Part shown: in pieces, positions 34,818-48,388 of the stretch | How positions within the stretch are numbered: position 1 is the first letter of the stretch | Layout: every line of letters begins with the position of its first letter | NCBI RefSeq assembly: GCF_014839805.1 | Contig: NC_051129.1 | Location: forward strand, 14,140,920-14,204,919 | Length of the DNA: 64,000 nucleotides | Direction of reading: 5' to 3' | From: Manduca sexta | Lineage: Eukaryota > Arthropoda > Insecta > Lepidoptera > Sphingidae | Position numbers and translations under genes: made by a program | Notes under the pieces: generated by a model | What the model was told of the DNA's origin: nothing | Database searches by the model: none | Seen by the model: only the letters and a program-made list of their open reading frames with translations

Positions 34818-35734
34818 AATAATGCAATTCTGCGCATTGATGCAATTACAAAAAAAAACATGAAACTAAATATTTATTTCTGAGTGAGCATATCACTACT
34901 TCTTTACAGCAATATTTTAATAAATAGAAGGTATGAAAATGCATATAAAAACAAATATCAGATTTCCTACTTCGGATATCATAATTTATTATAAAATGAT
35001 TTGAAATTTATGTAGAAACAAATCAACCTAGCAACATTGTCCGAAAATAACTTTTAGAAGCGGGCCACGAACAGAATAAAATATTAAGGCGTCGCTTCGC
35101 ATTCTATGCATTTAATGAGCTACGGATTTAAAATAATTTGTACCTACCATTGATATATATGTATTGGTAGAATTTACGTTAATGGTACCTATACATTAAT
35201 ATAAAAAAATATGTATTTATTTCCACATATTGAACAGTGTCCCAAGAACTACCAACCGTTTTTTGTAACATATTTGAAAATGGAATCGTAAATTTTTTTT
35301 AGTTCTTCAACCGATTAATTTCCCTATAGAAAAATACGTGCGTGACATTCTTGAGCGTAAATTATAATTACATGGCTCCTAATAAATAAAAATATATAAA
35401 TAACATTTAATGAGTAAAAAAAGATGTATTAACTTATTTTATTATAAATCTCATGTCGTGTTAACAGATAATAGAGATGCTCCAACCTAGATTTTTTAAC
35501 TAGTGCCGTGAAAGACAATGGCGTCGGAGTGGTAATATTTTAGTATTTAATGAGCATGACTATTTCGTGCCTGACAATAATTTTATTATAATAACTTATT
35601 ATAATGGTGATTGTCCGTGAGTTTAGTAGTCAGTATTACCTCTACGCACAACATGGCTATATTCCTAATTAAATCACGCATTGAACTAGATATATTTTAG
35701 GCAGATGGGAAATTACTGTAGACGTATGCGAGCG

Positions 35735-35805
35735 TCCATTTTTAAAGTTCCGTACCTTAGAGGAACCCTTATAATTTCACTTTTAATTCCAAAATAAATC
35801 AAGAA
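35735..35805. repeat. AAAGTTCCGTACC-type repeat fragment (block A1)
   Basis: TTTTTAAAGTTCCGTACCTTAG and AGGAACCCTTATAATTTC resemble a very common insect repeat segment. The A2 counterpart at 44770-44825 reads AAAATTCCGTACC. Too short to classify. Confidence 0.4.
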
Positions 35806-37473
35806 TTTTTTTCTCAGAAACGCGTAGAAATTTGAAATTGAAATGTATAACAAATGCTATCTTATCGAGTCAATTGTCTCTTTCAGATGCGAAAAACTCC
35901 AACTTGCGATTGATGAGTCAAAACCTATGAGCCTTTGATCTAGAATTATAAAATTTGTTAAGAAGTATCAGTATCTTATAACAGGAAAATCTAAAAACGT
36001 AAAACTGGAAATATTTCTTATTCATAGATGACGTTAAGCACAAAGTTAGCAAAGGTACAAACGAATATTGGTTTCACTTAGTAACGCGATGTAAAAATGA
36101 CCCTGTGTAACCTGTTCTTAAAATATTTACATTTTAAATAATTTATAAATATTTAATATATTATCTATGATCGACCCCGGCGCTTCGAAGGTGGTCTATT
36201 ACTCACGCAATGCCCAAAATTAAACGGCGACAGCATGTAAAGCGGACCAGGAAACAACGCTCTTGCAGTAAATCATCCGTAGAGCAATATTGTTTATTAA
36301 TATTTTTGTTGTACACACACCGTGTGTTGAATGTGAATCGTCTAATCGATTCGGCGCTACGTGAGCTTAATCGATATGTTTGTTGAGTATCGATTAATTC
36401 AGTGAGTCTGGATATAATTATGTAAAGTCGTTGTGAATGGCTTTGATTATGAATGGGCTGTCTTGTTTCTGCCCGGTATAGTATTTTGGAAAACGGATAT
36501 CAGATAACACCTATGCTGTTGTGCTGTGTATTTTATTGCCCGATAAAACCATTTAAACCATTTATTTTTCTACACACACATAAATACAACAGAAAAACAA
36601 GTATAAAAGAAAAAAAAACACACACACACAGTTAACAATACCAGCACACAACGGATTCCTTGCATGATGTGTGGTAGAAGTGTACGCTGTAAAACAGCAC
36701 TGATTTTCAGCTGAACCCCACTATTATTATTAATGAATGATCTCTAACGATGATGGTACAAGCAGGCCGTCCTGGCAAGGTTCATGATTGCTCGGTATCA
36801 CAAACGATAGACAGACTGCGGGATGACCCCCATAAGACAGCCCTATCACCTAAACCCAGTGGCTTGGCTTAGAGAGGCCCTATACCGAAAGTTCTTGGGA
36901 GCTCTTTAGGGCAATACCGCCTAATTACTTTTATGGGCCAAAAGACCTCTAAATATCTACGGCCTTAATATGGCGGCAGTTCCCCCCTGCCTAAACCTTT
37001 CTACCCAATTTCCCTAAAACTCTCCAAACCATAACTGTCATCATGTGACCTACCTAATTAAATGTTTGATGACCTATAAACATTTTAAACTGCGCAGGTA
37101 ATGTAAGAAATTTCCACAGAACAGACTGAACTCAGCTCCGTGGCCGCCCACTCGTCTCTTCTTTTGATGTATTTTACAACATCGATATACAGAAACTTCC
37201 GTCATGTTTCTCAAAAGCTAGCTTTTATTAATCGTACATGAATATAATTAAAGCGGGGCGTGTGGGCGATGTCGGTGCATTATTTTTGTTGATGTTTTTT
37301 ATTTGAGCGAGTGAATGGTAAGTGACTAGGTGGTGTTTATTTTATTAATATCAAACTAATGTTTCTATCTTTTTTTTAATTTTGACCTAATTTTTTTTGT
37401 TCAGTGACTATTAATCTTCGTAAATTTTGTCTGGGAAATCAATCCTGAGGAAATTGTGTTAAAAAGTTGTTGC

Positions 37474-37545
37474 CAAGTCTGATAATCGAACCTAGGACTT
37501 CCCAATCTAGAGCCGATATACGCTGCCGCGAGACCAAGGTAGTGA
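37474..37545 (-). mobile_element. tRNA-like SINE head remnant (block A1)
   Basis: On the minus strand ACTACCTTGGTCTCGCGGC is followed about 30 bases later by CCTAGGTTCGATTATCAG, which has a B-box-like GGTTCGATTAT. The A-box region TGGTCTCGCGG departs from consensus. The layout is that of a tRNA head of a third SINE family. No intact cloverleaf is drawn, so this is not called a tRNA gene. Confidence 0.45.
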
Positions 37546-39310
37546 TTGACAGGACCATAAATGAGAAATCGTAATAAAACAAAACTAAGTGCGCATAATA
37601 TTAGTTCTATTTCTAGACGCAAAGCCCCCGGTCCATATTTAGGAAAACCGTCAAAACGCGACGCGCTGATGTGAGTGTGGGCGCATTTACTCTTTTGATC
37701 ACTTGAATGTAGGTTGAGTGGTTAATTACTTACACAAAGTGGATTCTAGGTCGACGGAATCTTTATTTTCGTTCCAACGTAATAATTGACTACGGATACT
37801 AATTCAAGTTTTGAAAAGTATGTAGATTTACTCTGGAATGGGTTGTAAATGCAAATTGATGTATAGCGACAATGACTTGACGAGAAATGAAGCTATTCGT
37901 ATCAGTCGCAATTACTTTGTCGGCCAAATAAGTTTTGGTTGCAGAAGGTTGATAAACAAACTGTGAACGGGAGAACATTGATCGCACGGTATTCTGACTG
38001 CCATTTTTATTTGCTATAATGATCAAAAGGGTCTAAGTATTGACTTCAAGTGTCAAAGATCGGTTAAGAATAATAATCCATACCCACCAAGACATCATGC
38101 AAAGCTAATGTCTAACGGAATCGACAAAAACCTGAGATATTCGTTTAAATTCGAAGAATATATTTCCTGTTAAAAATTATAAATCATTTGAATAATAAAA
38201 ATGCCGTACTTAGATGTATCTTGGACAACGCCGGATTCTCGAAATATCCTATCGTAATGTCCCAATCAAAACGAATCATGGAAACCAAAACATACTCGTA
38301 TACTACCCCTATTACCGCTCACAATTCAAAATTATTAAAACCACATGTTCCCAAATAGCCAAAACATTCCGAAGATGAGACCCCGGGCCCCCTCTCAGAC
38401 AATACAATAAGAAGTAGTTAAGAGTAAGCCATTTGATCGTCCATAAACCCCCATAAAAACGTTCCATTAAAGAACGGAAAGTTGTCGAACAAAAGAGGGC
38501 GTACGCACGTATGCCCTCCCCCGCGCAACTCCTATTAATTCCAACTCTTTTAAATTCAGTTCACATAATGCGCAATATCTCTATTGGATAATAAGCAGCG
38601 GTTTTTCCGTCGGTGGCACGGGCCTAATCCGCGGGCCGTGCGGATATTTTTCGCGACATTCATGGCCGGCCATTAGATTCGAGATCGGTTACGTGGATTT
38701 AATTTATGTTTTGATGGTCAGTGTTTTATTGTAAAGAATATTGTCTGTTTCACGGTATTTTGACGTTTGAAGGATTGCTATTACATATTTTTTGACTTTC
38801 GAAACGCTTCCCGGGCGAGTGAGTTGCTCGTTTTGTCCTTCGATATTGAAAATGAACTGAGAAAAGAATGTAGATTGTGTTGTATGCCACAACTATGTTC
38901 TACCTATTCATAAAAACTACATAAAACTCCTTTCAATAGATTATGAGTTCTAAAAAATAAACAAAGAAAAGAATTCTATAAAACGCTGATTCGTGTTCCA
39001 TTACTCTTATTTCGGCTCCTCATTTCTATTTTCTTACTTTACTTTCAATATACAGACACGCCGGGTTCTACTGTTTTGTTATATGTATTGCTAGTATACA
39101 AATATTCTTGTTAGTGTATTTATGACACCTTTTGCTATAAAACACTGAGCGTTTGACAGATTGAGGCAGTTGGCTGTTGGCTGTTGGTCATAGACAGCCG
39201 TATAAGTCGATTGGTTGGTGATATAATAATGAATGTATTTCTGTATTCAGTGATATTTCTTTTTATTTTAATCAAAATCGCTTGAGTTCCTATCAGTAGT
39301 TTCACTAGGG

Positions 39311-39611
39311 GATGGTCTCTCATAGTCATATGTGAGAGTCCGCTTGGGTAAACTGCAATGTCTATTTCTACCGCCAAGCAGCAGTATGTACTCACTGTTA
39401 TGTTTCGGTTTGCAGAACATTGTAGCCAGTGTAACTACTGGACGTAATAAGACTTGACATCTCATGTCTCAGGATGGCGAGCGCAGTGAAATATTAAACA
39501 ATACTTTGTAATTCAAGGTGTTGTATGATGCTTATACTGTTTATGGGCGATCCTATCGCTTACCATCAGGCGAACGGCAAGCTCGTCTCGTCATCTTAAG
39601 CAATAAAAAAA
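39311..39611 (-). mobile_element. Rep1, full copy (block A1)
   Basis: GGTCTCTCATAGTCATATG through TTCTACCGCCAAGCAGCAG and CTTACCATCAGGCGAACGG to an AATAAAAAAAAAT end. Opposite orientation to 49956-50258. Two short chance frames overlap it. Confidence 0.88.
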
Positions 39612-39869
39612 AATACTATCAAAAAGGGTCCGCTTTCAAACCCGCCTCAGTTCTCATGGCCCGACGCGTACAAGAAGTCGATTCGGCCATAAATCGGCAG
39701 CCCTTGACGACACCACGTGAATATTATATCTCGTATTTATTGCGGATTAGATGTATGTACTACTAGGAAGCTGGCGCGGGCGACGGAAAAATCTTCCATA
39801 CAAATTTATATTAATTTACGACACCTTTGCAGCGTTCGGGGACATTTTGACGACAAAATCTCGTGTTTT

Positions 39870-40181
39870 ATATCAGCCCTGTTTTGTATACTGTCCCACT
39901 GATGGACATTGGATCGTCTACTACGGAGAGGTTTTAAGTTTTAGTGCACCACGCTGGCCTACAAGGATTGGTAGACTTCACGTGCCTTCGAAATTATAGA
40001 GAACTTCTCAGGTATGCAGGTGGCCTCACGATGTTTACTGCGACCGTTAAAACGGGCGATATTTCACAAAGAATACTCAAATAACTTTAGAAAAGTCAGA
40101 GGTGTGTGCCCTTGGGTTTTGAACTTGCGGACATTCCTCTCCACAGTCCGTTCCACTCTCAACTAGGCTGTCGCCGCTTTT
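39870..40181 (-). mobile_element. SINE-B, tRNA-derived (block A1)
   Basis: On the minus strand it starts AAAAGCGGCGACAGCCTAG; an A-box-like CAGCCTAGTTG lies near 40160 and a B-box-like GCAAGTTCAAAACCC near 40125. The body ends GTACAAAACAGGGCTGATAT. Close relatives are at 48942-49254 (its A2 counterpart) and 59548-59860. This is a second tRNA-derived family unrelated in body to SINE-A. The B box departs from GGTTCGAATCC by an A, typical of the copies here. Confidence 0.85.
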
Positions 40182-40369
40182 GAGTTTTGCAGTTTGCACA
40201 TGTTATGCTTAAGGATTTATAGAGTATATAATATTATTTCAATAAGTACATGTCATATTTGTATGTACTATTCACACTTCAGATGGGGTATGTGAAGATG
40301 TTTATATAATCATTTTTTTGTTTACATGGATTTTCCACATTAGAAACAACTCCATAACAGAGTTTTGCG

Positions 40370-40430
40370 ATAGAGATTTTAAATTTTGCTCGCGACTTTT
40401 CGAAGACTTGTAGCCTCCATGATTTGATTT
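40370..40430 (+). repeat. Rep5 fragment (block A1)
   Basis: GCGATAGAGATTTTAAATTTT, CGACTTTTCGAAGACTTGTAG and CCTCCATGAT follow Rep5 with changes. The counterpart in A2 is at 49437-49497. Confidence 0.5.
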
Positions 40431-40643
40431 GATTTGACTTATTTTGTAACAGTTTAGTAATTTTATTTCATGGTATTGGCATGTTTATTAGAAGAAAACA
40501 CAGAAACCGAAAGGATTTTAAAAACATATTTAAACAGGGACTGACTATTGATCCCTCCTTATAAAAAAATTAAACGCATATCGAACAATTCCCATATTCT
40601 AGAAACTACTCTTCAATTCACATACTCATTTGAATATTTCATA

Positions 40644-41143
40644 NNNNNNNNNNNNNNNNNNNNNNNNNNNNNNNNNNNNNNNNNNNNNNNNNNNNNNNNN
40701 NNNNNNNNNNNNNNNNNNNNNNNNNNNNNNNNNNNNNNNNNNNNNNNNNNNNNNNNNNNNNNNNNNNNNNNNNNNNNNNNNNNNNNNNNNNNNNNNNNNN
40801 NNNNNNNNNNNNNNNNNNNNNNNNNNNNNNNNNNNNNNNNNNNNNNNNNNNNNNNNNNNNNNNNNNNNNNNNNNNNNNNNNNNNNNNNNNNNNNNNNNNN
40901 NNNNNNNNNNNNNNNNNNNNNNNNNNNNNNNNNNNNNNNNNNNNNNNNNNNNNNNNNNNNNNNNNNNNNNNNNNNNNNNNNNNNNNNNNNNNNNNNNNNN
41001 NNNNNNNNNNNNNNNNNNNNNNNNNNNNNNNNNNNNNNNNNNNNNNNNNNNNNNNNNNNNNNNNNNNNNNNNNNNNNNNNNNNNNNNNNNNNNNNNNNNN
41101 NNNNNNNNNNNNNNNNNNNNNNNNNNNNNNNNNNNNNNNNNNN
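40644..41143. other. Assembly gap, 500 N
   Basis: Exactly 500 N. The left contig ends with the last bases of block A1 and the right contig begins with the first bases of block A2. The gap therefore separates two versions of the same sequence, as expected where overlapping ends of two haplotype contigs were not merged. Confidence 0.99.
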
Positions 41144-41303
41144 TAAGCATGTCAAAAATGCTTTGTTCTAATTGGCCCATTTTCACGATAGATTAAAAAA
41201 GACAATTGTAATCGTTTATTCAAAATGGCGGTTAAACAGTACAGGTTGTAAGCGAAATATTTTTCTGCATTTGTGTAATATTTCCCGAGATAAGATCAGG
41301 GGC

Positions 41304-41466
41304 TCTATTCCGCTTATAGGGGCGTATCTGTGTCTTTTACAATTACGGGCGTTCTATTCAAAGGACAGCTTCGATAGCCGTATACGTAAATGGTAAAATC
41401 CCTATATGTATCTATACGGCCATCAAAGCTGCCCTTCGATTACGACCCCCAAAGACGGAATAGCCT
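41304..41466. mobile_element. MITE-3, foldback with a shortened right arm (block A2)
   Basis: Counterpart of 32524-32716. The left arm is intact, but the right arm lacks about 30 bases between CGATTACGA and CCCCAAAGACGG, so it can no longer fold along its full length. A clear structural difference between the two A copies. Confidence 0.85.
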
Positions 41467-42610
41467 GCTGACTTTTGCTGAAAACTTACTCACTAGCTCT
41501 ATCAGTGTAGATATATTTCTGACGGTCCAATGTGCGTACGTAGCGGTAATAAAATCTAGACTGGATTTAAATTCGGCTATCGTGTTTAAAATATAGGTAT
41601 CACGTAATAAACACATGTGATTCAGCCACAATCGGTTAAAAAAAGAATTCTCTCCCATTGACCCAAATGTGAGCAAAGACAAAAAGATGTCGCGGTGCGT
41701 GTGCGTTTTACGTGTTTTTGTGTTATGTCGGATTACTGTAAAATATGTAATAATGTAGTTTAAAATTACAAAACGAAAGATAATCAAGTCAAAATTTAAA
41801 CTTAATTGATATCGCTGATAATAAAGTGTGATGATTTTAGACTGACTTTATTTCTGATTTGACAATTTCTCAATCGCTTTTATTAAATTGAAGCTGCGTT
41901 ACAAAAATAGTGTAGTATTGATTTCCCCCTCTTTCACGTGCCGCCGCCTTATTGGCAAAAATGTGGCCCCATCAAATCCACGCACTCATTTCTCGCAACG
42001 AATGTTTTTCAGGTATTTTTGACTACATAATTGAGGTACAAAATTTTCCAAACGTAAAGTTTAATTATTGTTTATCATCTATAACGACAGATTGACTCAA
42101 CAGTCCATCTGATTATGACTACTGTAGAACTAGAGTTTAATTTCTATCCACTAGAGACAGCGCTGCATATTAGAATTTTGCCGGCCTACCTTATTCGTGC
42201 ATGGGCTGATCCTGTATGAAACAAATATTAATTACTGAATAAATATTCCAGACATTCCCAAAAATGTCTAAATACTACTGCGACGCATATAATTGAGGAA
42301 GACGAGTGAAAATTTATCGGCAATTTGGCGAGGCTCGACTTAGCATTATCGTCACGTAATAGTGAAAACGAATTCTGATATAAATGTAGGAAGCGCGTCC
42401 AAGGTCGCGCCTGGGACGTGACGCAGAATCACTGAATTTAGAATTTGACGACAACATATTTAGTTCTATAATATTTTTCTTTTTTACGTATGTACTGGCA
42501 CAATAGCCTAATAATAATGTGTTATATAATATAGTTCTAACTTCTGGGCACGGATTTTTGCCTTATTGGAGTGACGTTACTAAGGCGGTGCCAGCCATGT
42601 ACAGGACATA

Positions 42611-42853
42611 CTTTTGCTGGTGGTAGGATATATTTTGTATCCGCCCGGATACCGACTACCGTAAACAAGGTGTTTAAACCCGCCTTAGTGGCCCACATAA
42701 GTGTTGTTGCGTTCCGGTATCAACCTGTGCATCCGGTTCCAACAGACCGGCACAATTTTATTGACTGTAGAGGGTTAATCGTCTCGCGTCAGACGACATT
42801 CTATTGGACCCCACTCAACTTACCATCAGGTGTCGATGTACCTGATGGTATGT
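42611..42853 (+). mobile_element. Rep2, full copy (block A2)
   Basis: Counterpart of 33860-34098 with single-base indels (for example three extra bases near GTGTTGTTGCG), which shift every reading frame between the copies. The private 281-base segment of A2 begins 14 bases further on. Confidence 0.82.
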
Positions 42854-42866
42854 TAGAGAGACTTTG

Positions 42867-43147
42867 CTATGCATAAACAAAAAATTGGGATTCGAACGCA
42901 ACTGCTGAACTGTCACGTTAGTTTCTGTAAGTCAGTGGTGCAGTTTCAGCCGAACTGGCCTACTCTTGCCATAGACAAAACTACAGAAAAACTACGCCAT
43001 ATAAGTCATAAAATTATTAAAAATAATTTATCCTGTGATCTCACTGGATCCTCAAACGAATCTGGCCTTTAAAGGGTTATTATGAATATAAATTGACATC
43101 AGTAATTCGAATGGCCCAAACTCTTAGTGTCTCTGGTCGTAAGTAAT
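42867..43147. repeat. 281-base segment present only in block A2
   Basis: A1 goes directly from GAGAGACTTTG to GTTAAGCATAAG; A2 has 281 further bases here. Near its left edge the minus strand reads GCGTTCGAATCCCAATT, which holds a B-box-like run, so part may be a tRNA-derived SINE piece. GCATAA occurs at both edges. Either an insertion in A2 or a deletion in A1. Confidence 0.8.
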
Positions 43148-43612
43148 GTTAAGCATAAGTCTTGAAATGCAATCAGCCTTCTTGATGGCAGTTCTTTTCT
43201 TCCTGGTGCACTAAGAATATGATTAATAAATTGCTAGTCGCATCTTTGAAGTAATAATATTTATTATCTATTCTTGCGTGTGATTTCCTTTGACCTATAT
43301 AAACAAAAATTAAAAAAAAAAGAACTATGAATAAGCCAGTATTAAAAAATTTAAACATTTTTTTCTAGAGACCAATAAAACGCAACGAGAATCCCGGCGC
43401 AGCGGAACCGATAGACATATGTCTAAAATAAATTTCGCCATTTTTAAATTTAGAATTGTTACCACGCCAACAGTCTGCTGAATGGGTCGAGAACGGAATT
43501 TTTCTGCCCATTGGAAATGTTGAAGAATGTTGCTATGGTTAAATTTAATAATATCCCACACGTATGTGCGAGGAATTTGTGTCAAATACATATGACGAGC
43601 ATGCTAAAGTCA

Positions 43613-43707
43613 GGGGCCTTATTCCGTCTATTGGGGCATAGCCGTTTTTTTGCATTTAAGGAAGTTCTAATCGAAGGATAGCTTTCATGGCCATATAGGT
43701 AAATAGG
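43613..43707. mobile_element. MITE-3 single arm (block A2)
   Basis: Same single arm as at 34573-34668 in the second A copy, differing by a few bases (for example GGATAGC in place of AAATAGC). Confidence 0.65.
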
Positions 43708-46541
43708 GGATGTTTTGACTCGCTTAACCGTACGGATCTTGACATGATTATTATTTTAAATTCAAATCCAATTTTGATCCTGAGTCTTATTGAATATTTG
43801 TTGATCTTCGTCATATAGTGATGACACTAAAATGTTGTGTGTGTGTGTTTTTTTAATAATGCAATTCTGCGCATTGATGCAATTACAAAAAAAAACATGA
43901 AACTAAATATTTATTTCTGAGTGAGCATATCACTACTTCTTTACAGCAATATTTTAATAAATAGAAGGTATGAAAATGCATATAAAAACAAATATCAGAT
44001 TTCCTACTTCGGATATCATAATTTATTATAAAATGATTTGAAATTTATGTAGAAACAAATTAACCTAACAGCATTGTCCGAAAATAACTTTTAGAAGCGG
44101 GCCACGAACAGAATAAAATATTAAGGCGTCGCTTCGCATTCTATGCATTTAATGAGCTACGAATTTAAAATAATTTGTACCTACCATTGATATATATGTA
44201 TTGGTATAATTTACGTTAATGGTACCTATACATAAATATAAAAAAATATGTATTTATTTCCACATATTGAACAGTGTCCCAAGAACTACCTACTTATTTT
44301 TGTAACATATTTGAAAATGGAATCATAATTTTTTTTAGTTCTTCAACCGATTAATTTCCCTATAGAAAAATACGTGCGTGACATTCTTGAGCGTAAATTA
44401 TAATTACATAGCTCTAATAAATAACAATATATAAATAACATTTAATGGGTAAAAAAATGATGTATTAACTTATTTTATTATAAATCTCATGTCGTGTTAA
44501 CAGATAATAGAGATGCTCCAACCTAGATTTTTAACTAGTGCCGTGAAAGACAATGGCGTCGGAGTGGTAATATTTTAGTATTTAATGAGCATGACTATTT
44601 CGTGCCTGACAATAATTTTATTATAATAACTTATTATAATGGTGATTGTCCGTGAGTTTAATAGTCAGTATTACCTCTACGCACAACATGGCTATATTCC
44701 TAATTAAATCACGCATTGAACTAGATATATTTTAGGCAGATGGGAAATTACTGTAGACGTATGCGAGCGTCCATTTTTAAAATTCCGTACCTTAAGAGGA
44801 ACCCTTATAATTTCACTTTTAAGTCCAAAATAAATAAAGATTTTTTTTCTCAGAAGCGTGTAGAAATTTGAAATTGAAATGTATAACAAATGCTATCTTA
44901 TCGAGTCAATTGTCTCTTTCAGATGCGAAAAACTCCAACTTGCGATTGATGAGTCAAAACCTATGAGCCTTTGATCTAGAATTATAAAATTTGTTAAGAA
45001 GTATCAGTATCTTATAACAGGAAAATGTAAAAACCGTAAAAACGGGAAATATTTCTTATTCATAGATGACGTTAAGCACAAAGTTAGCAAAGGTACAAAC
45101 GAATATTGGTTTCACTTAGTAACGCGATGTAAAAATGACCCTGTGTAACCTGTTCTTAAAATATTTACATTTTAAATAATTAATAAATATTTAATATATT
45201 ATCTATGATCGGCCCCGGCGCTTCGAAGGTGGTCTATTACTCACGCAATGCCCAAAAATTGAACGGCGACAGCATGTAAAGCGGACCAGGAAACAACGCT
45301 CTTGCAGTAAATCATCCGTAGAGCAATATTGTTTATTAATATTTTTGTTGTACACACACCGTGTGTTGAATGTGAATCGTCCAATCGATTCGGCGCTACG
45401 TGAGCTTAATCGATATGTTTGTTGAGTATCGATTAATTCAGTGAGTCTGGATATAATTATGTAAAGTCGTTGTGAATGGCTTTGATTATGAATGGGCTGT
45501 CTTGTTTCTGCCCGGTGTAGTATTTTGGAAAACGGATGTCAGATAACACCTATACTGTTGTGCTGTGTATTTTATTGCCCGATAAAACCATTTAAACCAT
45601 TTATTTCTCTACACACATAAATACAACAGAAAAAAAAGTATAAAAGAAAAAAAACACACACACACAGTTAACAATACCAGCACACAACGGATTCCTTGCA
45701 TGATGTGTGGTAGAAGGGATACCAGCTCAGTGTACGCTGTAAAACAGCACTGATTTTCAGCTGAACCCCACTATTATTATTAATGAATGATCTCTAACGA
45801 TGATGGTACAAGCAGGCCGTCCTGGCAAGGTTCATGATTGCTCGGTATCACAAACGATAGACAGACTGCCGGATGACCCCCATAAGACAGCCCTATCACC
45901 TAAACCCAGTGGCTTGGCAGAGGCCCTATATCGAAAGTTCTTGGGAGCTCTTTAGGGCAATACCGCCTAATTACTTTTATGGGCCAAAGACCTCTAAATA
46001 TCTACGGCCTTAATATGGCGGCAGTTCCCCCCTGCCTAAACCTTCCTACCCAATTTCCCTAAAACTCTCCAAACCATAACTGTCATCATGTGACCTACCT
46101 AATTAAATGTTTGATGACCTATAAACATTCTAAACAGCGCAGGTAATGTAAGAAGTTTCCACAGAAAAGACTGAACTCAGCTCCGTAGCCGCCCACTCGT
46201 CTCTTCTTTTGATGTATTTTACAACATCGATATACAGAAACTTCCGTCATGTTTCTCAAAAGCTAGCTTTTATTAATCGTACATGAATATAATTAAAGCG
46301 GGGCGTGTGGGCGATGTCGGTGCATTATTTTTGTTGATGTTTTTTATTTGAGCGAGTGAATGGTAAGTGACTAGGTGGTGTTTATTTTATTAATATCAAA
46401 CTAATGTTTCTATCTTCTTAAAAAACCGTTGGCATGGCGCTTTTTTTTAATTTTGACCTAATTTTTTTTGTTCAGTGACTATTAATCTTCGTAAATTTTG
46501 TCTGGGAAATCCAATCCTGAGGAAGTTGTGTTAAAAATGTT

Positions 46542-46612
46542 GCCAAGTCTGATAATCGAACCTAGGACTTCCCAATCTAGAGCCGATATACGCTGCCGCG
46601 AGACCAAGGTAG
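46542..46612 (-). mobile_element. tRNA-like SINE head remnant (block A2)
   Basis: Same sequence as 37474-37545 in the second A copy. It has the same B-box-like GGTTCGATTAT, and small length differences lie just upstream. Confidence 0.45.
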
Positions 46613-48388
46613 TGATTGACAGGACCATAAATGAGAAATCGTAATAAAACAAAACTAAGTGCGCATAATATTAGTTCTATTTCTAGACGCAAAGCCCCCG
46701 GTCCATATTTAGGAAAACCGTCAAAACGCGACGCGCTGACGTGAGTGTGGGCGCATTTACTCTTTTGATCACTTGAATGTAGGTTGAGTGGTTAATTACT
46801 TACACAAAGTGGATTCTCGGTCGAAAGAATCTTTATTTTCGTTCCAACGTAATAGGTGACTACGGAAACTAATTCAAGTTTTAAAAAGTATGTAGATTTA
46901 CTCTGGAATGGGTTGTGAATGCAGATTGATGTATAGCGACAATGACTTGACGAGAAATGAAGCTATTCGTATCAGTTGCAATTACTTTGGCGGCCAAATA
47001 AGTTTTAGTTGCAGAAGGTTGATAAACAAACTGTGAACGTGAGAACATTGATCGCACGGTATTCTGACAGCCATTTTTTATTTGCTATAATGATCAAAAA
47101 GGGTCTAAGTATTGACTTCAAGTGTCAAAGATCGGTCAAGAATAATAATCCATACCCACCAAGAAATCATGCAAAGCTAATGTCCAACGGAATAAAAAAA
47201 AACCTGAATATTCGTTTGAATTCGAAGAATATATTTCCTGTTAAAAATTATAAATCATTTTGATAATAAAAATGCCCTACTTAGATGAATCTTGGACAAC
47301 GCCGGATCCTCTTAAAATATCCTATCGTAATGTCCCAATCAAAACGAATCATGGAAACCAAAACATACTCGTATACTATCCCTATTACCGCTCACAATTC
47401 AAAATTATTAAAACCACATGTTCCCAAATAGCCAAAACATTCCGAAGATGAGACCCTTGCGGGCCCTCTCATAGACAATACAATAAGAAGTAGTTAAGAG
47501 TAAGCCATTTGATCGTCCATAAACCCCCATAAAAACGTTCCATTAAAGAACGGAAAGTTGTCGAACAAAAGAGGGCGTACGCACGTATGCCTTCCCCCGC
47601 GCAACTCCTATTAATTCCAACTCTTTTAAATTCAGTTCACATAATGCGCAATATCTCTATTGGATAATAACAGCGGCGGTTTTTCCGTCCGGTGGCACGA
47701 ACTAATCCGCGGGCCGTGCGGATATTTTCGCGACATTCATGGCCGGCCATTAGATTCGAGATCGGTTACGTGGATTTAATTTATGTTTTGATGGTCAGTG
47801 TTTTATTGTAAAGAATATTGTCTGTTTCACGGTATTTTGACGTTTGAAGGATTGCTACTACATATTTTTTGACTTTCGAAACGCTTCCCGGGCGAGTGAG
47901 TTGCTCGTTTTGTCCTTCGATATTGAAAATGAACTGAGAAAAGAATGTAGATTGTGTTGTATGCCACAACTATGTTCTACCTATTCATAAAAACTACATA
48001 AAACTCCTTTCAATAGATTATGAGTTCTAAAAATAAACGAAAGAAAAGAATTCTATAAAACGCTGATTCGTGTTCCATTACAATAATTTCGGCGCCTCAT
48101 TTCTATTTTCTTACTTTACTTTCAATATACAGACACGCCGGGTTCTACTGTTTTGTTATATGTATTGCTAGTATACAAATATTCTTGTTAGTGTATTTAT
48201 GACACGTTTTGCTATAAAACACTGAGCGTTTGACAGATTGAGGCAGTTGGCTGTTGGCTGTTGGTCATAGACAGCCGTATAAGTCGATTGGTTGGTGATA
48301 TAATAATGAATGTATTTCTGTATTCAGTGATATTTCTTTTTATTTTAATCAAAATCGCTTGAGTTCCTATCAGTAGTTTCACTAGGGG

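Larger units (their letters stand above)
32368..40643 (+). repeat. Block A1, first copy of 8.3 kb duplication
   Basis: This whole interval matches 41144-49717 in the same order and orientation. Aligned by eye, long runs are identical (for example about 180 bases from 33301) and other stretches carry about 2 differences in 60. The copy ends at the last base before the gap. Indels of lengths not divisible by three are spread through it and no frame is preserved, so the block is non-coding. It contains MITE-3, Rep2, a tRNA-like remnant, Rep1, SINE-B and Rep5 sequences. Either two haplotypes were placed end to end or there is a very recent tandem duplication; the edge positions favour the first. 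Confidence 0.95.

Noticed and set aside
37474..37545. A possible genuine tRNA gene
   Set aside because: The B box is imperfect, the A box departs from consensus and a complete cloverleaf is not evident. A SINE head is more likely.
40548..41196. Four open frames crossing the second gap
   Set aside because: Almost entirely N. The gap also joins two copies of one sequence, so any frame across it is artificial.
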